64,000 nt of DNA from Sophora flavescens (Eukaryota > Streptophyta > Magnoliopsida > Fabales > Fabaceae): contig CM061068.1 of the NCBI GenBank assembly GCA_030762895.1, positions 79,261,228-79,325,227 on the forward strand, read 5' to 3'. Shown piece by piece: positions 1 to 7,737 of this stretch (its first letter is position 1; each line of letters starts with the position of its first letter). Under the pieces are notes generated by a model, which had not been told where the DNA came from, ran no database searches, and worked only from the letters and a program-made list of their open reading frames with translations. The translations under genes and the position numbers were made by a program.

Positions 1-2
1 AA

Positions 3-1142
3 TATGAAGAAGAAACTATGTATAATAAAGGATACGCGAGAAAAAATAATAATAAATGGACAAAAATTCAAGAAGAATTTAAACCTCGATACAATAATAC
101 AGGAAATATTCTAGACCTTGATTGTATAAGAAATAAAGAAGAAGTATTATTAAAATGGACTAATGAAATAATATTAATGATCTTAACTGACAAAAAATTC
201 AAACAGTTAAACTTTATAGAAACCAAGAATTTTATAACATTTAAAACATCTGGAAATGTACAAAAATTCTTAGTAGGAATTAAGGATGAAGAATGGATTA
301 GATTTGGAAGAATGGTAGATAATAGCTCAAATTATGTTAAATTAATAATGACATTAATACAACAGGAATTCTTAGGATATAATCTAATGGAACAAAGGGA
401 AAAGACAAACAAAACTCTACTTGAAAATGCTAAATCACATTTAAATAGAATGCAGATTTGTGATATGTGCCAGATTGAAAGTTTCATCTGTGAATATCAA
501 AAATACTATTACCAATTGGATGAAGAGACTAAAGAAATGTATAAAAATATCTTTATAGATAAATTACCATATCCACTTAATTCAAAGATCAATAGATTAT
601 GGGAATTAAAATCAGAAGAAACTGCAAATACTTTAGGAGGAGTTATTAAGCTCTTATACCAAGAATTAAGAGAACAATGTTTGAACAGAGAAACAATTAG
701 ACAATTGAATAGAGGAAGTACTGTCATTTGTTGTGACATTCCAGAGATAGAAAAACCAGGGAAATATGGTTGTGATAGAACAATAAGAAGAAAAAGAAAA
801 AATTATAAGAAATCAAATTTACGAAAAACTTATCCTAGAAAAAAGAATTATTATAAAAATAATAAAAAGAAATATTTTAGGAGAAAAAAGTCAACACCAA
901 GAAAATACTGCCCGAAGGGGAAAAAGAAATGTGTTTGTTGGATATGTAATGTTGAAGGACATTATGTCAATGAATGCCCTCAAAGAAAGGAAAAAGATTT
1001 TAAAGAAAAATCAAAATTAATAAAACAAGTCTTCCAGATATATGAACTTGAACCACTAGAAGAAGAATTAAGTAATTTGGATATAAGTATATATGAATAT
1101 TCCGAAGATGAATTATCTTCAGAAGAAAGAGAATCCGAATAA
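3..1142 (+). CDS. CP: Pararetroviral coat protein, 5' end beyond the window
   Basis: The frame is open from position 3; the first visible ATG is at 18 (374 residues from there), but the acidic N-terminal part typical of caulimovirid coat proteins would lie upstream, so this is probably 5'-partial. A central helical capsid region is followed by a very Lys/Arg-rich stretch (about residues 255-305) and a CCHC zinc knuckle at C307-x2-C310-x4-H315-x4-C320, the RNA-binding mark of this family. The C-terminus is acidic. No stop codon interrupts the visible part. The last 50 bases overlap the start of the protease/RT frame, a compact arrangement normal for these viruses. Function: capsid assembly and packaging of pregenomic RNA. 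Confidence 0.88.
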   Translation, partial: YEEETMYNKGYARKNNNKWTKIQEEFKPRYNNTGNILDLDCIRNKEEVLLKWTNEIILMILTDKKFKQLNFIETKNFITFKTSGNVQKFLVGIKDEEWIRFGRMVDNSSNYVKLIMTLIQQEFLGYNLMEQREKTNKTLLENAKSHLNRMQICDMCQIESFICEYQKYYYQLDEETKEMYKNIFIDKLPYPLNSKINRLWELKSEETANTLGGVIKLLYQELREQCLNRETIRQLNRGSTVICCDIPEIEKPGKYGCDRTIRRKRKNYKKSNLRKTYPRKKNYYKNNKKKYFRRKKSTPRKYCPKGKKKCVCWICNVEGHYVNECPQRKEKDFKEKSKLIKQVFQIYELEPLEEELSNLDISIYEYSEDELSSEERESE

Positions 1143-1938
1143 TACATATATAAAAATATTGATCGAAAAAGGTAATAAGAAAACAGAAGCCTATATAGAT
1201 ACTGGAGCAAGTCTTTGCCTTGCAACAGAAGCCCTTATAGATAATTGGGAAAGACTAGAAAAGCCATTAAAAATACAAATTGCAGATGGATCAATACATC
1301 CTCTGTATTGGATAGCAAAAAGAATTATTTTAGTAATACAAGAAAAAATATTTATTATTCCAACAATATATAAACAAGAAACTGGAATAGACATAATTAT
1401 TGGAAATAATTTCCTAAGACTTTATGGACCATTTTGCCAGCATCCGAAATATGTTACTCTAAAAACACCATATATTTATCAGAAGCAAAAGCGTGAAATC
1501 ATAAAAATACCAATTATTCACTTTTCTGAATGCACTTATTCATCAAAGTTTCAACAGCTGAAACGTGGTGAGATTATTAGTTTAATTTGCACAAAAATTC
1601 GTCATGCAATAATAAATTTAGAACCAAATAGAATAATTCCAGCTCATATAGAAGAACTTTTGGATAAGGTCTGTAGTGAAAACCCTTTAGATCCAAAAAT
1701 AAATAAAAATACTGAATTGGTCGAACTAAAATTAAAAGACCCTACAAAGGAAGTAAAATGTAAACCAATGATTTATACAAAAATAGATAGAGATGAATTT
1801 GCAAAAGACAATGAAGAAATGTGTAAAAAAGGATTAATTAGACCATCGAATAGTAAGCACTCAACACCAGCTTTTTATGTAGAAAATCATAATGAAATAA
1901 AAAGAGGTAAAAGAAGGATGGTAATTAATTACAAGTAA
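1093..1938 (+). pseudogene. pol: Pararetroviral pol, first segment: aspartic protease and start of reverse transcriptase
   Basis: The frame starts at an ATG inside the coat gene's end. A retropepsin-type active site, Asp-Thr-Gly-Ala-Ser, is at residues 36-40, with the flap and the Ile-Ile-Gly-Asn-Asn segment near residues 97-105. From about residue 215 the sequence becomes the N-terminal RT region, with the basic-Arg-Met-Val-Ile-Asn-Tyr motif at the very end. A TAA at 1936-1938 stops the frame, and the reading frame continues without shift at 1939, so this is a simple nonsense mutation. Normally this would be one polyprotein processed by its own protease. Confidence 0.9.
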
Positions 1939-1950
1939 ATTAATGATGCC

Positions 1951-2274
1951 ATGGAAGGGGATGCTTATTTCCTCCCAAGAAAAGACTTAATTATTGAAAG
2001 AATTAGAAATATGGATTGGTTTAGCACCTTTGATTGTAAATCAGGATTTTATCAGATTAGATTGACTGAAGAATCAAAAGCATTAACAACATTTAGTTGT
2101 CCTCAAGGACAATATGAATGGAATGTACTGTCAATGGGATTAAAGCAATCACCAGGAATCTTCCAGCGAAGGATTGATTCAATTCTCAAAGAATTTAAAG
2201 ACTTTTGTCTTATTTATATTAATGATATATTAATCTTTTCTAATAAAGGATTAAATGATCATTTTGAAAAATAG
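1951..2274 (+). pseudogene. pol: Pararetroviral pol, RT palm segment with altered catalytic motif
   Basis: This continues the same frame after the nonsense codon. It contains the RT motif A region (Phe-Asp-Cys-Lys-Ser-Gly-Phe-Tyr), the Gln-Tyr-Glu-Trp and Met-Gly-Leu-Lys-Gln-Ser-Pro motifs, and the YxDD box. Here the box reads Tyr-Ile-Asn-Asp (residues 89-92 counted from 1951): the first catalytic aspartate is asparagine, which would be expected to abolish polymerisation. The frame ends at a TAG at 2272-2274 in an A-rich run, where the homologous reading moves to another frame, so a small indel is inferred near 2265-2275. Confidence 0.9.
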
Positions 2275-3062
2275 AATCAGTTCTCAATAAATGTCATGAA
2301 CATGGAATAGTTTTAAGCAAGAAAAAAGTTGTCCTAGCCCAAAATAGAATTAATTACTTAGGATTAGAAATCGAAAAAGGGAAAATAATAATGCAACGAC
2401 ATGTATTAGAAAAACTCCAAAATTTTCCAACAACGTTAAAGGACAAAAAGGATCTACAAAGATTTCTTGGATTATTAACATATATTTCAAATGAAGGTTT
2501 CATCAGGAATCTTGCAGCGGAGAGAAGGATCCTCCAACAAAAGCTGAAGAAAGATGTCCCTTGGACATGGACTGATGAAGATGATAGACTAATCATAAAA
2601 ATGAAAGACTTATGCCGGGATCTTCCCGAGCTATATCATCCATCGGATGACGATATAATAATTATTGAGACTGATGCCTCAAATGACTGTTGGGGAGGTG
2701 TTATGAAAGCAAAACCCCCTGGATTCAAAAATGAATTACTGTGTCGATACATGTCTGGAACTTTTTCAGACTGTGAATTTAATTATCCTACTCATGAAAA
2801 GGAAACACTGGCTTTAATCCGTATGCTTGAAAAACATCGGATTTATATACTGGATAAGGACTTTATTGTCCGAACCGATTCTACTTATGTTGCAGGTTTT
2901 AAGAACTTAAATCATAAAGGAACTTACAAACAAGGACGATTGATTAGATGGCAAATGAAGCTTGCCGAATACAATTACTCAATCTCTCATATTAAGGGAA
3001 ATAAAAATGTTCTTGCAGATATTTTATCAAGAGAATGGAGCAGTCAACAACTGAAGACATAA
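2275..3062 (+). pseudogene. pol: Pararetroviral pol, RT thumb and RNase H segment
   Basis: Pol similarity resumes in a different frame directly after 2275; the first ATG in this frame is at 2391. The part from 2391 has 223 residues with a connection segment followed by RNase H. The motif Glu-Thr-Asp-Ala-Ser is near residue 92, a Glu-Lys-Glu-Thr block follows, Arg-Thr-Asp-Ser-Thr-Tyr is near residue 162, and the C-terminal Asn-Val-Leu-Ala-Asp-Ile-Leu-Ser-Arg block is present. These carry the acidic residues needed for RNase H, so this piece looks intact. It degrades the RNA strand during reverse transcription in the living virus. The stop overlaps the next ORF by 28 bases. Confidence 0.9.
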
Positions 3063-4306
3063 AGAAGCCGCAGATTCAATATCAAAGAATGCTCGAGAAG
3101 CAGAAAATAATGGAGCTAGACTTGATCAAAGCAAACATTGAAGTACTGGCGTTTCAATTACAAGCCAAAGGAGAATCTGTAAAAGAGGATCCAATGAAAA
3201 ATATAAAACAACAGGTACAAGAAAGCACTAATGAAAAATGGTACACTATCTTCAATGGACCACACCCAGGTGTTTATAATGAATGGCACAAAGCAGCCCC
3301 TCACTGCATTGGAATTTCCAGAGTCCATCACAAAGGATTTCGTACCAAGGAAGAAGCTGAAAAAGCTTTGATAGACTACCAGAAAGAACAAGACAAGGGC
3401 AAAGAAGTTTATCTTGGCCCAAGGACTTTCTCTGAAACCATAAAGACTCCACCAGCCCAAAAAACTTCATTAAGGATACTCGGAAGAATTCCTTCCTCCA
3501 TCGATGACTACCAAATCCCTTCAAGAAAAGACCATGAACTACAAGTTCAATTCTCCAAAGAAAAATTTTATGAAAATCTAAAAAGACTAACCAACTGGTC
3601 CGAAAAGGAAAAAATTAATTGTTTTTACATGGTTAACCGAAATATTTTTGGTGTTAAGGCCGTAATTACTCCCGGAGCAACATCGATTCTTACATTTAAT
3701 ATGTTCCAATTTGGACTTATTGAATGTCTCTACCTCAGTCAAGACTTGGAAGAAATCAAATTATTTCCATATAATTTGAAGGAAGCCATCCAGAACTATC
3801 AAAAAAATGTCGCAAAGGATAGAACCATCTTTCTGAAGTTCTATTCAACCTACCCAGATTTTTCCACCAAACAACCCACAAAGAATTTAATTTTTATTGG
3901 AGTAAGTAATAATAGTTTCTCTATGAGAGACGAACCTACTGGAGAGATTTATGACGAAGAAAAGATTGTCACAATTCTAGCCAATCAACTAGCAAGCATT
4001 TTTACTCAATGCCAGATCATTGGAAAAGACTCTTTCATCAAAGCCATGTACAAAGGTCCACATACTCTGCTACTCAGCAAGACTAGTGGAAAATTGATTA
4101 GAGAAAGAGATCTAGCACTACTGACGAACTTCGAATTACCCTTCTACACGTTACAAGGACTTTCGATGAACTACCAGCCAGCTGTCCTTGACTTGTTGTG
4201 CTCAATGATTAAGGAAAATGGTAATCACGCATGTGAAAGATGCGTAAAGCAAAAAGACTGTCGGCAAGATGACAAGGACTCAGACGAAGCCATTATTGAA
4301 GAATGA
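3035..4306 (+). CDS. TAV: Pararetroviral transactivator/viroplasmin (inclusion body protein)
   Basis: An uninterrupted frame of 423 residues begins at an ATG overlapping the end of pol. Residues about 67-115 form the Cauli_VI/viroplasmin (RNase H1 N-terminal-like) fold: Lys-Trp-Tyr-Thr-Ile-Phe-Asn-Gly, Pro-Gly-Val-Tyr and the Gly-Phe-Arg-Thr-Lys-Glu-Glu-Ala block are visible. A Cys-rich segment near residues 393-408 (C-x2-C-x4-C) precedes an acidic tail. In caulimoviruses this protein forms the inclusion bodies and allows reinitiation of translation on polycistronic RNA. Its position after pol and just before the promoter region is standard. It is the longest intact viral frame here. Expression is unlikely to be conserved. 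Confidence 0.9.
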   Translation: MEQSTTEDIKKPQIQYQRMLEKQKIMELDLIKANIEVLAFQLQAKGESVKEDPMKNIKQQVQESTNEKWYTIFNGPHPGVYNEWHKAAPHCIGISRVHHKGFRTKEEAEKALIDYQKEQDKGKEVYLGPRTFSETIKTPPAQKTSLRILGRIPSSIDDYQIPSRKDHELQVQFSKEKFYENLKRLTNWSEKEKINCFYMVNRNIFGVKAVITPGATSILTFNMFQFGLIECLYLSQDLEEIKLFPYNLKEAIQNYQKNVAKDRTIFLKFYSTYPDFSTKQPTKNLIFIGVSNNSFSMRDEPTGEIYDEEKIVTILANQLASIFTQCQIIGKDSFIKAMYKGPHTLLLSKTSGKLIRERDLALLTNFELPFYTLQGLSMNYQPAVLDLLCSMIKENGNHACERCVKQKDCRQDDKDSDEAIIEE

Positions 4307-4362
4307 CGTAAGCACTGACGTCATCAAACAATAATAGAGGGATGATGTAAGCAATGACGTCA
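4304..4362 (+). promoter_or_regulatory. as-1-like tandem TGACG elements of the pararetroviral promoter
   Basis: TGACG occurs at 4304-4308 and again as the palindrome TGACGTCA at 4316-4323, then a third time as TGACGTCA at 4355-4362. The first pair is spaced like the as-1 element bound by TGA-type bZIP factors in caulimovirus full-length-transcript promoters. The first copy overlaps the transactivator stop codon. The block lies about 80-135 bp upstream of the TATA box, a normal distance. Confidence 0.8.
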
Positions 4363-4438
4363 TCAAGAATTATTGAAATCTCTGATTGATTGTAATAATG
4401 TAGGGACTCTTTTGTAAATTACTTAGTCCTTCTGATTG

Positions 4439-4447
4439 TATAAATAA
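4439..4447 (+). promoter_or_regulatory. TATA box of the pararetroviral full-length transcript
   Basis: TATAAATAA lies downstream of the as-1-like repeats and about 340 bp upstream of the movement-protein ATG. A purine-rich leader containing a short GAGAAG/CTTCTC stretch follows. The intervening leader up to 4783 holds no long ORF. Confidence 0.75.
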
Positions 4448-4588
4448 GTCCTCGGAGGCAAAGGAGAGGGCAGAACTTGAAAAGGAGTTTCAATTCTCAT
4501 CTCTTCTCTCTGAGAAGTTCTAAGCTATGCTTAGCGATTCCTTGAGTGTGGAATCAACCCAGTTCTATGTACTTCACTAGTGTTTATA

Positions 4589-4594
4589 AATAAA
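4589..4594 (+). terminator. Pararetroviral polyadenylation signal AATAAA
   Basis: AATAAA lies about 150 bp after the TATA box. In caulimovirids the signal sits within a few hundred bases downstream of the promoter and is bypassed on the first pass, giving a terminally redundant RNA. Surrounding sequence is T/A-rich. Confidence 0.6.
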
Positions 4595-4783
4595 ACACTA
4601 CTTTCATATATTCCTCTACTTCATTACTACCTTACTTTCATTACTTCCAACTACTCGTTGAAATCCCAACTTGACTTAAACGGAAGCTGCGGTGGACCAA
4701 GATACCCAGAATCACTTCAAACACCAGATCAGGTATGACTCATAAACCATTTAGCTTTATTCAGTTTTTACTAGAAATTAATC

Positions 4784-5710
4784 ATGTCTGAAATAGAAAA
4801 AGAAATAATTAATAATACTGATGTAGAACATTTACAAATTACTGAAGAAGACGAAAACTATGAAGGATGTATTTTAATAGATCCAAAACTTTTCCAAAAG
4901 ATTCAGAAAGAAGACTTGAATTTATCTAAAGATGCAAACATAAAAAAACTAGGAGGTATAATGAAACGATTTAACCAGAAAGAAAATATAATATATTATG
5001 GAAAAATAATCAATGAAACACCAATAGATATATCTGAAACACAGGGAAACACCTGTATACAATTATTAAACAAGAAGAATTTGATTGAGTTAAAAAGAAA
5101 TTTAAAAAAGGAATCACATAGAAAGAAAATAGGTTATATTCATATAGGAGCAATACAAGTCTTAATTAAGGCAACCTTTCAAGAAGGAATAGATTCACCA
5201 ATAGAATTAATCTTAGAAGATGATAGAATAACATATCCTAAGGATAAAATATTAGGAGTAATCGAAGGAAACTTAGCTTATGTTAAGTTAAAATTCGAAA
5301 TACACCTAAATATTGGAATACCATTAGATACTCAAAGACTAGATCAATCTTTAACTATGAAACATGGATTTTTAAGAAATAATTTAATGAGACTAGGAGA
5401 CAAGATTTTCTCAATTACTTATTGTGTCAATTATGCACTAACAAATTCTCATCATAGTATTACTTTTAGAAATAATGATAGAATAGATATACCAAGACTT
5501 TTTGAAGAAATAGAAAAAATTTATTATCCAAAAATAAATGAATTAACAGAATTAGGAATTTCTATAAGAAATCCAAAATCACTAAGTTTTAGACAGATCC
5601 CTAAACCAATTACTTTTCCTGAAATAAAAAATGATAAGGAGGATGAAAATATAAATAAATTGTCAAATCAAGTCAGAGACTTAGCCCAATACCTAAGAAA
5701 TAGAATATGA
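4784..5710 (+). CDS. MP: Pararetroviral movement protein, 30K superfamily
   Basis: The frame is intact, 308 residues, starting at the first ATG after the promoter leader. The central region (about residues 110-215) has the 30K-superfamily pattern: a Gly-Tyr-Ile-His-Ile-Gly-Ala strand, the Gly-Ile-Asp-Ser-Pro turn, the conserved Asp-Asp-Arg, Gly-Asn-Leu-Ala-Tyr, and Tyr-Ala-Leu-Thr-Asn-Ser-His-His near residue 225. The C-terminal part is hydrophilic. The family forms tubules through plasmodesmata for cell-to-cell movement. The TGA stop overlaps the ATG of the following small ORF (ATGA), a reinitiation-type junction. Confidence 0.88.
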   Translation: MSEIEKEIINNTDVEHLQITEEDENYEGCILIDPKLFQKIQKEDLNLSKDANIKKLGGIMKRFNQKENIIYYGKIINETPIDISETQGNTCIQLLNKKNLIELKRNLKKESHRKKIGYIHIGAIQVLIKATFQEGIDSPIELILEDDRITYPKDKILGVIEGNLAYVKLKFEIHLNIGIPLDTQRLDQSLTMKHGFLRNNLMRLGDKIFSITYCVNYALTNSHHSITFRNNDRIDIPRLFEEIEKIYYPKINELTELGISIRNPKSLSFRQIPKPITFPEIKNDKEDENINKLSNQVRDLAQYLRNRI

Positions 5711-6009
5711 ATAAGGGAACAGAATTAAGAAATATTTATTAAAAATATCATAATAAAATAAACCTAGATAAAAGAAATATAAAAGAATTTATAACCCCTT
5801 ATATAGAAAATAAAGATCAAGAACAAATAGAAAAATATATAATAGAAAAAGAAAAAGAACTTATTAATATAAGAAATAAAAGAGAAAAATATAAGAAACA
5901 AATATTAGAAAAAATAGAGAAAATAGAAAAAATGACTTCAGTTCAACAATTATCATCTAACTACTTTAAATTAACTGCACCATCTTTTGAGGAAAGCGAT
6001 AACGAATAA
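5707..6009 (+). pseudogene. Small pararetroviral ORF with coiled coil, broken by one stop
   Basis: An ATG at 5707 overlaps the movement-protein stop. The frame would be 100 codons but an in-frame TAA at 5740-5742 (codon 12) interrupts it. The remainder is rich in Lys, Glu and Ile in a heptad-like pattern (about codons 35-75), then a short Ser/Thr-rich stretch and an acidic end. Size, place after the movement gene and coiled-coil character resemble the small virion-associated or aphid/DNA-binding proteins of caulimovirids, but no signature motif confirms which. The long open stretch after the stop argues that it was a real gene. Confidence 0.6.
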
Positions 6010-6026
6010 AACAATGGAAATATATT

Positions 6027-6248
6027 GTGTTTGATATTCAAACAGAAAATGAAATACTAAGTGTACTAGTTATGGATTTACCTATTGATTGTAAACAATT
6101 AATAATTGAAAAAATAAAAGCCCAATTTAGACAAGAAGATTATTATCTTGCAATTATTTCGTTAGATATAGAATGGAACTATATGGAAGAAATAGGATTA
6201 GCTTTTGAATATGATAGACTATCATTATCTGATATATATGAAGAATGA
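6027..6248 (+). pseudogene. Small pararetroviral ORF, upstream copy of a tandem pair
   Basis: A 73-codon open stretch whose frame lacks an upstream ATG in the expected place; an ATG at 6014 is in another frame and ends after six codons, so the 5' end may be damaged. The segment beginning Glu-Ile-Leu-Ser-Val-Leu matches the next ORF closely: both share the Pro-Ile-Asp-Cys-Lys-Gln block followed by Ile-Ile and a Lys-rich helix. It ends in acidic residues. Function unknown; probably a small viral accessory protein. Confidence 0.55.
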
Positions 6249-6258
6249 GATTTACTAG

Positions 6259-6531
6259 ATGATTAAAATGGACCAAGAAATATTAAGTATTCTGATAATG
6301 AAAATACCCATAGATTGTAAGCAAATAATAATTAACAAATTAAAACACCAACATTGGCAAGAAAAACTTTATCTAAAACAAATTCAACAAAGAATTCAGT
6401 TAGCATTTTGTGAAGAAGAACGAGATCAATTAATCAAAGATATAATGGAAATAGATGAATCTATAATGGATTATGGATATGAACTACTTGTAACTCAAAT
6501 TATGCATAAAAAATATCCAGATTATGTCTAA
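6259..6531 (+). CDS. Small pararetroviral ORF, downstream copy of a tandem pair
   Basis: An intact 90-codon frame beginning 10 bp after the previous stop. The N-terminal 35 residues are a clear paralogue of the preceding ORF (Glu-Ile-Leu-Ser-Ile-Leu, Pro-Ile-Asp-Cys-Lys-Gln, Ile-Ile). The C-terminal half is predicted helical and acidic. There is a possible alternative start at the second Met (codon 4). No known domain is recognised; its place between the movement and coat genes fits the small ORF cluster of soymovirus-like genomes. Confidence 0.6.
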   Translation: MIKMDQEILSILIMKIPIDCKQIIINKLKHQHWQEKLYLKQIQQRIQLAFCEEERDQLIKDIMEIDESIMDYGYELLVTQIMHKKYPDYV

Positions 6532-6579
6532 TTACTACCACTACTTGGGAAGAAATAGAGTGGTACCGAATTGGTATCA

Positions 6580-6840
6580 ATGCCAAGTACTAGCAAATTA
6601 ATAATGAGTACCCAATACATAGAAAAATTTGTTTACTATTTAAGTATGATAGATTTAACAAATCAAAATAGAATAAAAGAATTAGTACAAGAATTAAAAG
6701 ATGAAGCCACAGATACATGTAATAAACACATGGAGTATCATCGTGAGTACTGTGATTGTAAAGAATACGAGAGAAAAATAGATTTAATAAAAATTTTAAT
6801 TGATAAATTAAATGAATGGTCAGATCAAGATGATCTATAG
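6580..6840 (+). CDS. Third small pararetroviral ORF, function unknown
   Basis: An open frame of 86 codons from the ATG at 6580. It is not obviously related to the two ORFs before it. It is helical and charged, with a Cys/His-containing centre (Cys-x3-His, then His-x5-Cys-x-Cys) around residues 50-65 and an Asp-rich end. Downstream similarity to viral genes ceases, so it may be the last viral gene before the integration junction. In a circular genome it would precede the coat gene. Confidence 0.5.
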   Translation: MPSTSKLIMSTQYIEKFVYYLSMIDLTNQNRIKELVQELKDEATDTCNKHMEYHREYCDCKEYERKIDLIKILIDKLNEWSDQDDL

Positions 6841-6999
6841 ATCCAACGGCTTACAACACGTACGCACTGTAGAAGTGTCGATACGGTGTCATAAAAACCG
6901 TGTCAGTTTAGCAAACCTCTACTTTTATAGATATAAATTGCAACCGGAATCATTACAAAAAAGACCAAGTTAAAGAGTTATTTAAGGTTTATGGTGCCC
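6841..6999. other. Unassigned stretch, probable virus-host junction zone
   Basis: No ORF and no clear viral match. It contains a short inverted word pair (CGGTGTC and its near-complement around 6890-6915). The copia element F begins at 7000, so the same pre-insertion sequence resumes at 9512. Confidence 0.4.
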
Positions 7000-7695
7000 T
7001 GTTGGGTGGGTCACTCCTAAGTGGGTCCCACATTAATTAGAAGAAAAAATAAATAAATAAATAAAAGGATTTACTAATGGGCCAAGCCCAAGTGGTATTT
7101 GAAAAAGGGTTTGAAATAAAAAGGAAAGAAAGGGTATGTGCTAAGTGTGTGTGCCTGACAGTGAAAGAAAAATAAAAAGGAGAAACAGGGGCTGCGACGG
7201 CTAGAAGAAAAGAGAAGAAGAAAGAGGGTTCGGGTGGTGGAAGGTGGTACAGCAAACTTGTTCCGTTTTTGCTGAAATTTCAGTATGTTATTCCTACCAA
7301 TGAGCTCGTCAGTTTGATATATTCTATTGGTTGTTTTGCCTTCTCTTTGAGCTGAGTTGTTATACCCATTGTTGTTGGGTTTCTTTTTTGTTGCTTGCTT
7401 GTATCCACCTTTTGGGTGATGTATTGCTGATTTGGTGTTCCCTAGTATTTCTAGGAAGGCTTGGTGTACCCATTATTATTTATAGTGGAAGTTTTTGCTG
7501 GACTTGATCCCGTGGTTTTTATCCCTACACTGGGGAGTTTTCCACGTTAAAAATTGTGGTGTCATTGCTGTTTATTTTTTTGCCATTGATATTATCCTGT
7601 GGAAGAATATTTTTGTTGTGCCTATTTATTTGCACAGGTGAAGGGAAAAAATATTTGCTTCATTAGAGATTGTTATCTCTGGTTTTTTCCCAACA
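7000..7695 (+). repeat. 5' LTR of copia element F
   Basis: 696 bp bounded by the inverted heptamer TGTTGGG...CCCAACA. It is GT-rich in its second half and ends three bases before the primer binding site. The short minus-strand reading frame inside it (about 7037-7255) has no coding character. Confidence 0.85.
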
Positions 7696-7698
7696 AAG

Positions 7699-7710
7699 TG
7701 GTATCAGAGC
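7699..7710 (+). other. Primer binding site of element F (initiator tRNA-Met)
   Basis: TGGTATCAGAGC is the standard plant retroelement complement of the 3' end of initiator tRNA-Met. It lies three bases after the LTR end. Confidence 0.9.
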
Positions 7711-7737
7711 TTAGGTTGTTTTGTACTGTGCATTTAA

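Larger units (their letters stand above)
1..6840 (+). mobile_element. Endogenous pararetrovirus (caulimovirid) copy, circularly permuted and decayed
   Basis: The stretch reads, on one strand, coat protein, protease-RT-RNase H, transactivator/viroplasmin, non-coding promoter region, movement protein and a cluster of small ORFs. These are the modules of the plant family Caulimoviridae. Separate coat, pol and transactivator genes fit the caulimovirus/soymovirus side of the family; the genus is not certain. The order starts inside the coat gene, so the circular genome was opened there or just outside the window. No LTRs and no integrase are present, as expected for passive integration. Pol carries a stop, a frameshift and a changed catalytic residue, and a small ORF has a stop, so this is a non-functional fossil. 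The right junction lies between 6840 and 6999 and is not resolved; the left junction is outside the window. Confidence 0.93.

Noticed and set aside
7699..7710. tRNA gene
   Set aside because: Only the 12-base complement of the tRNA 3' end is present, as a primer site next to an LTR.
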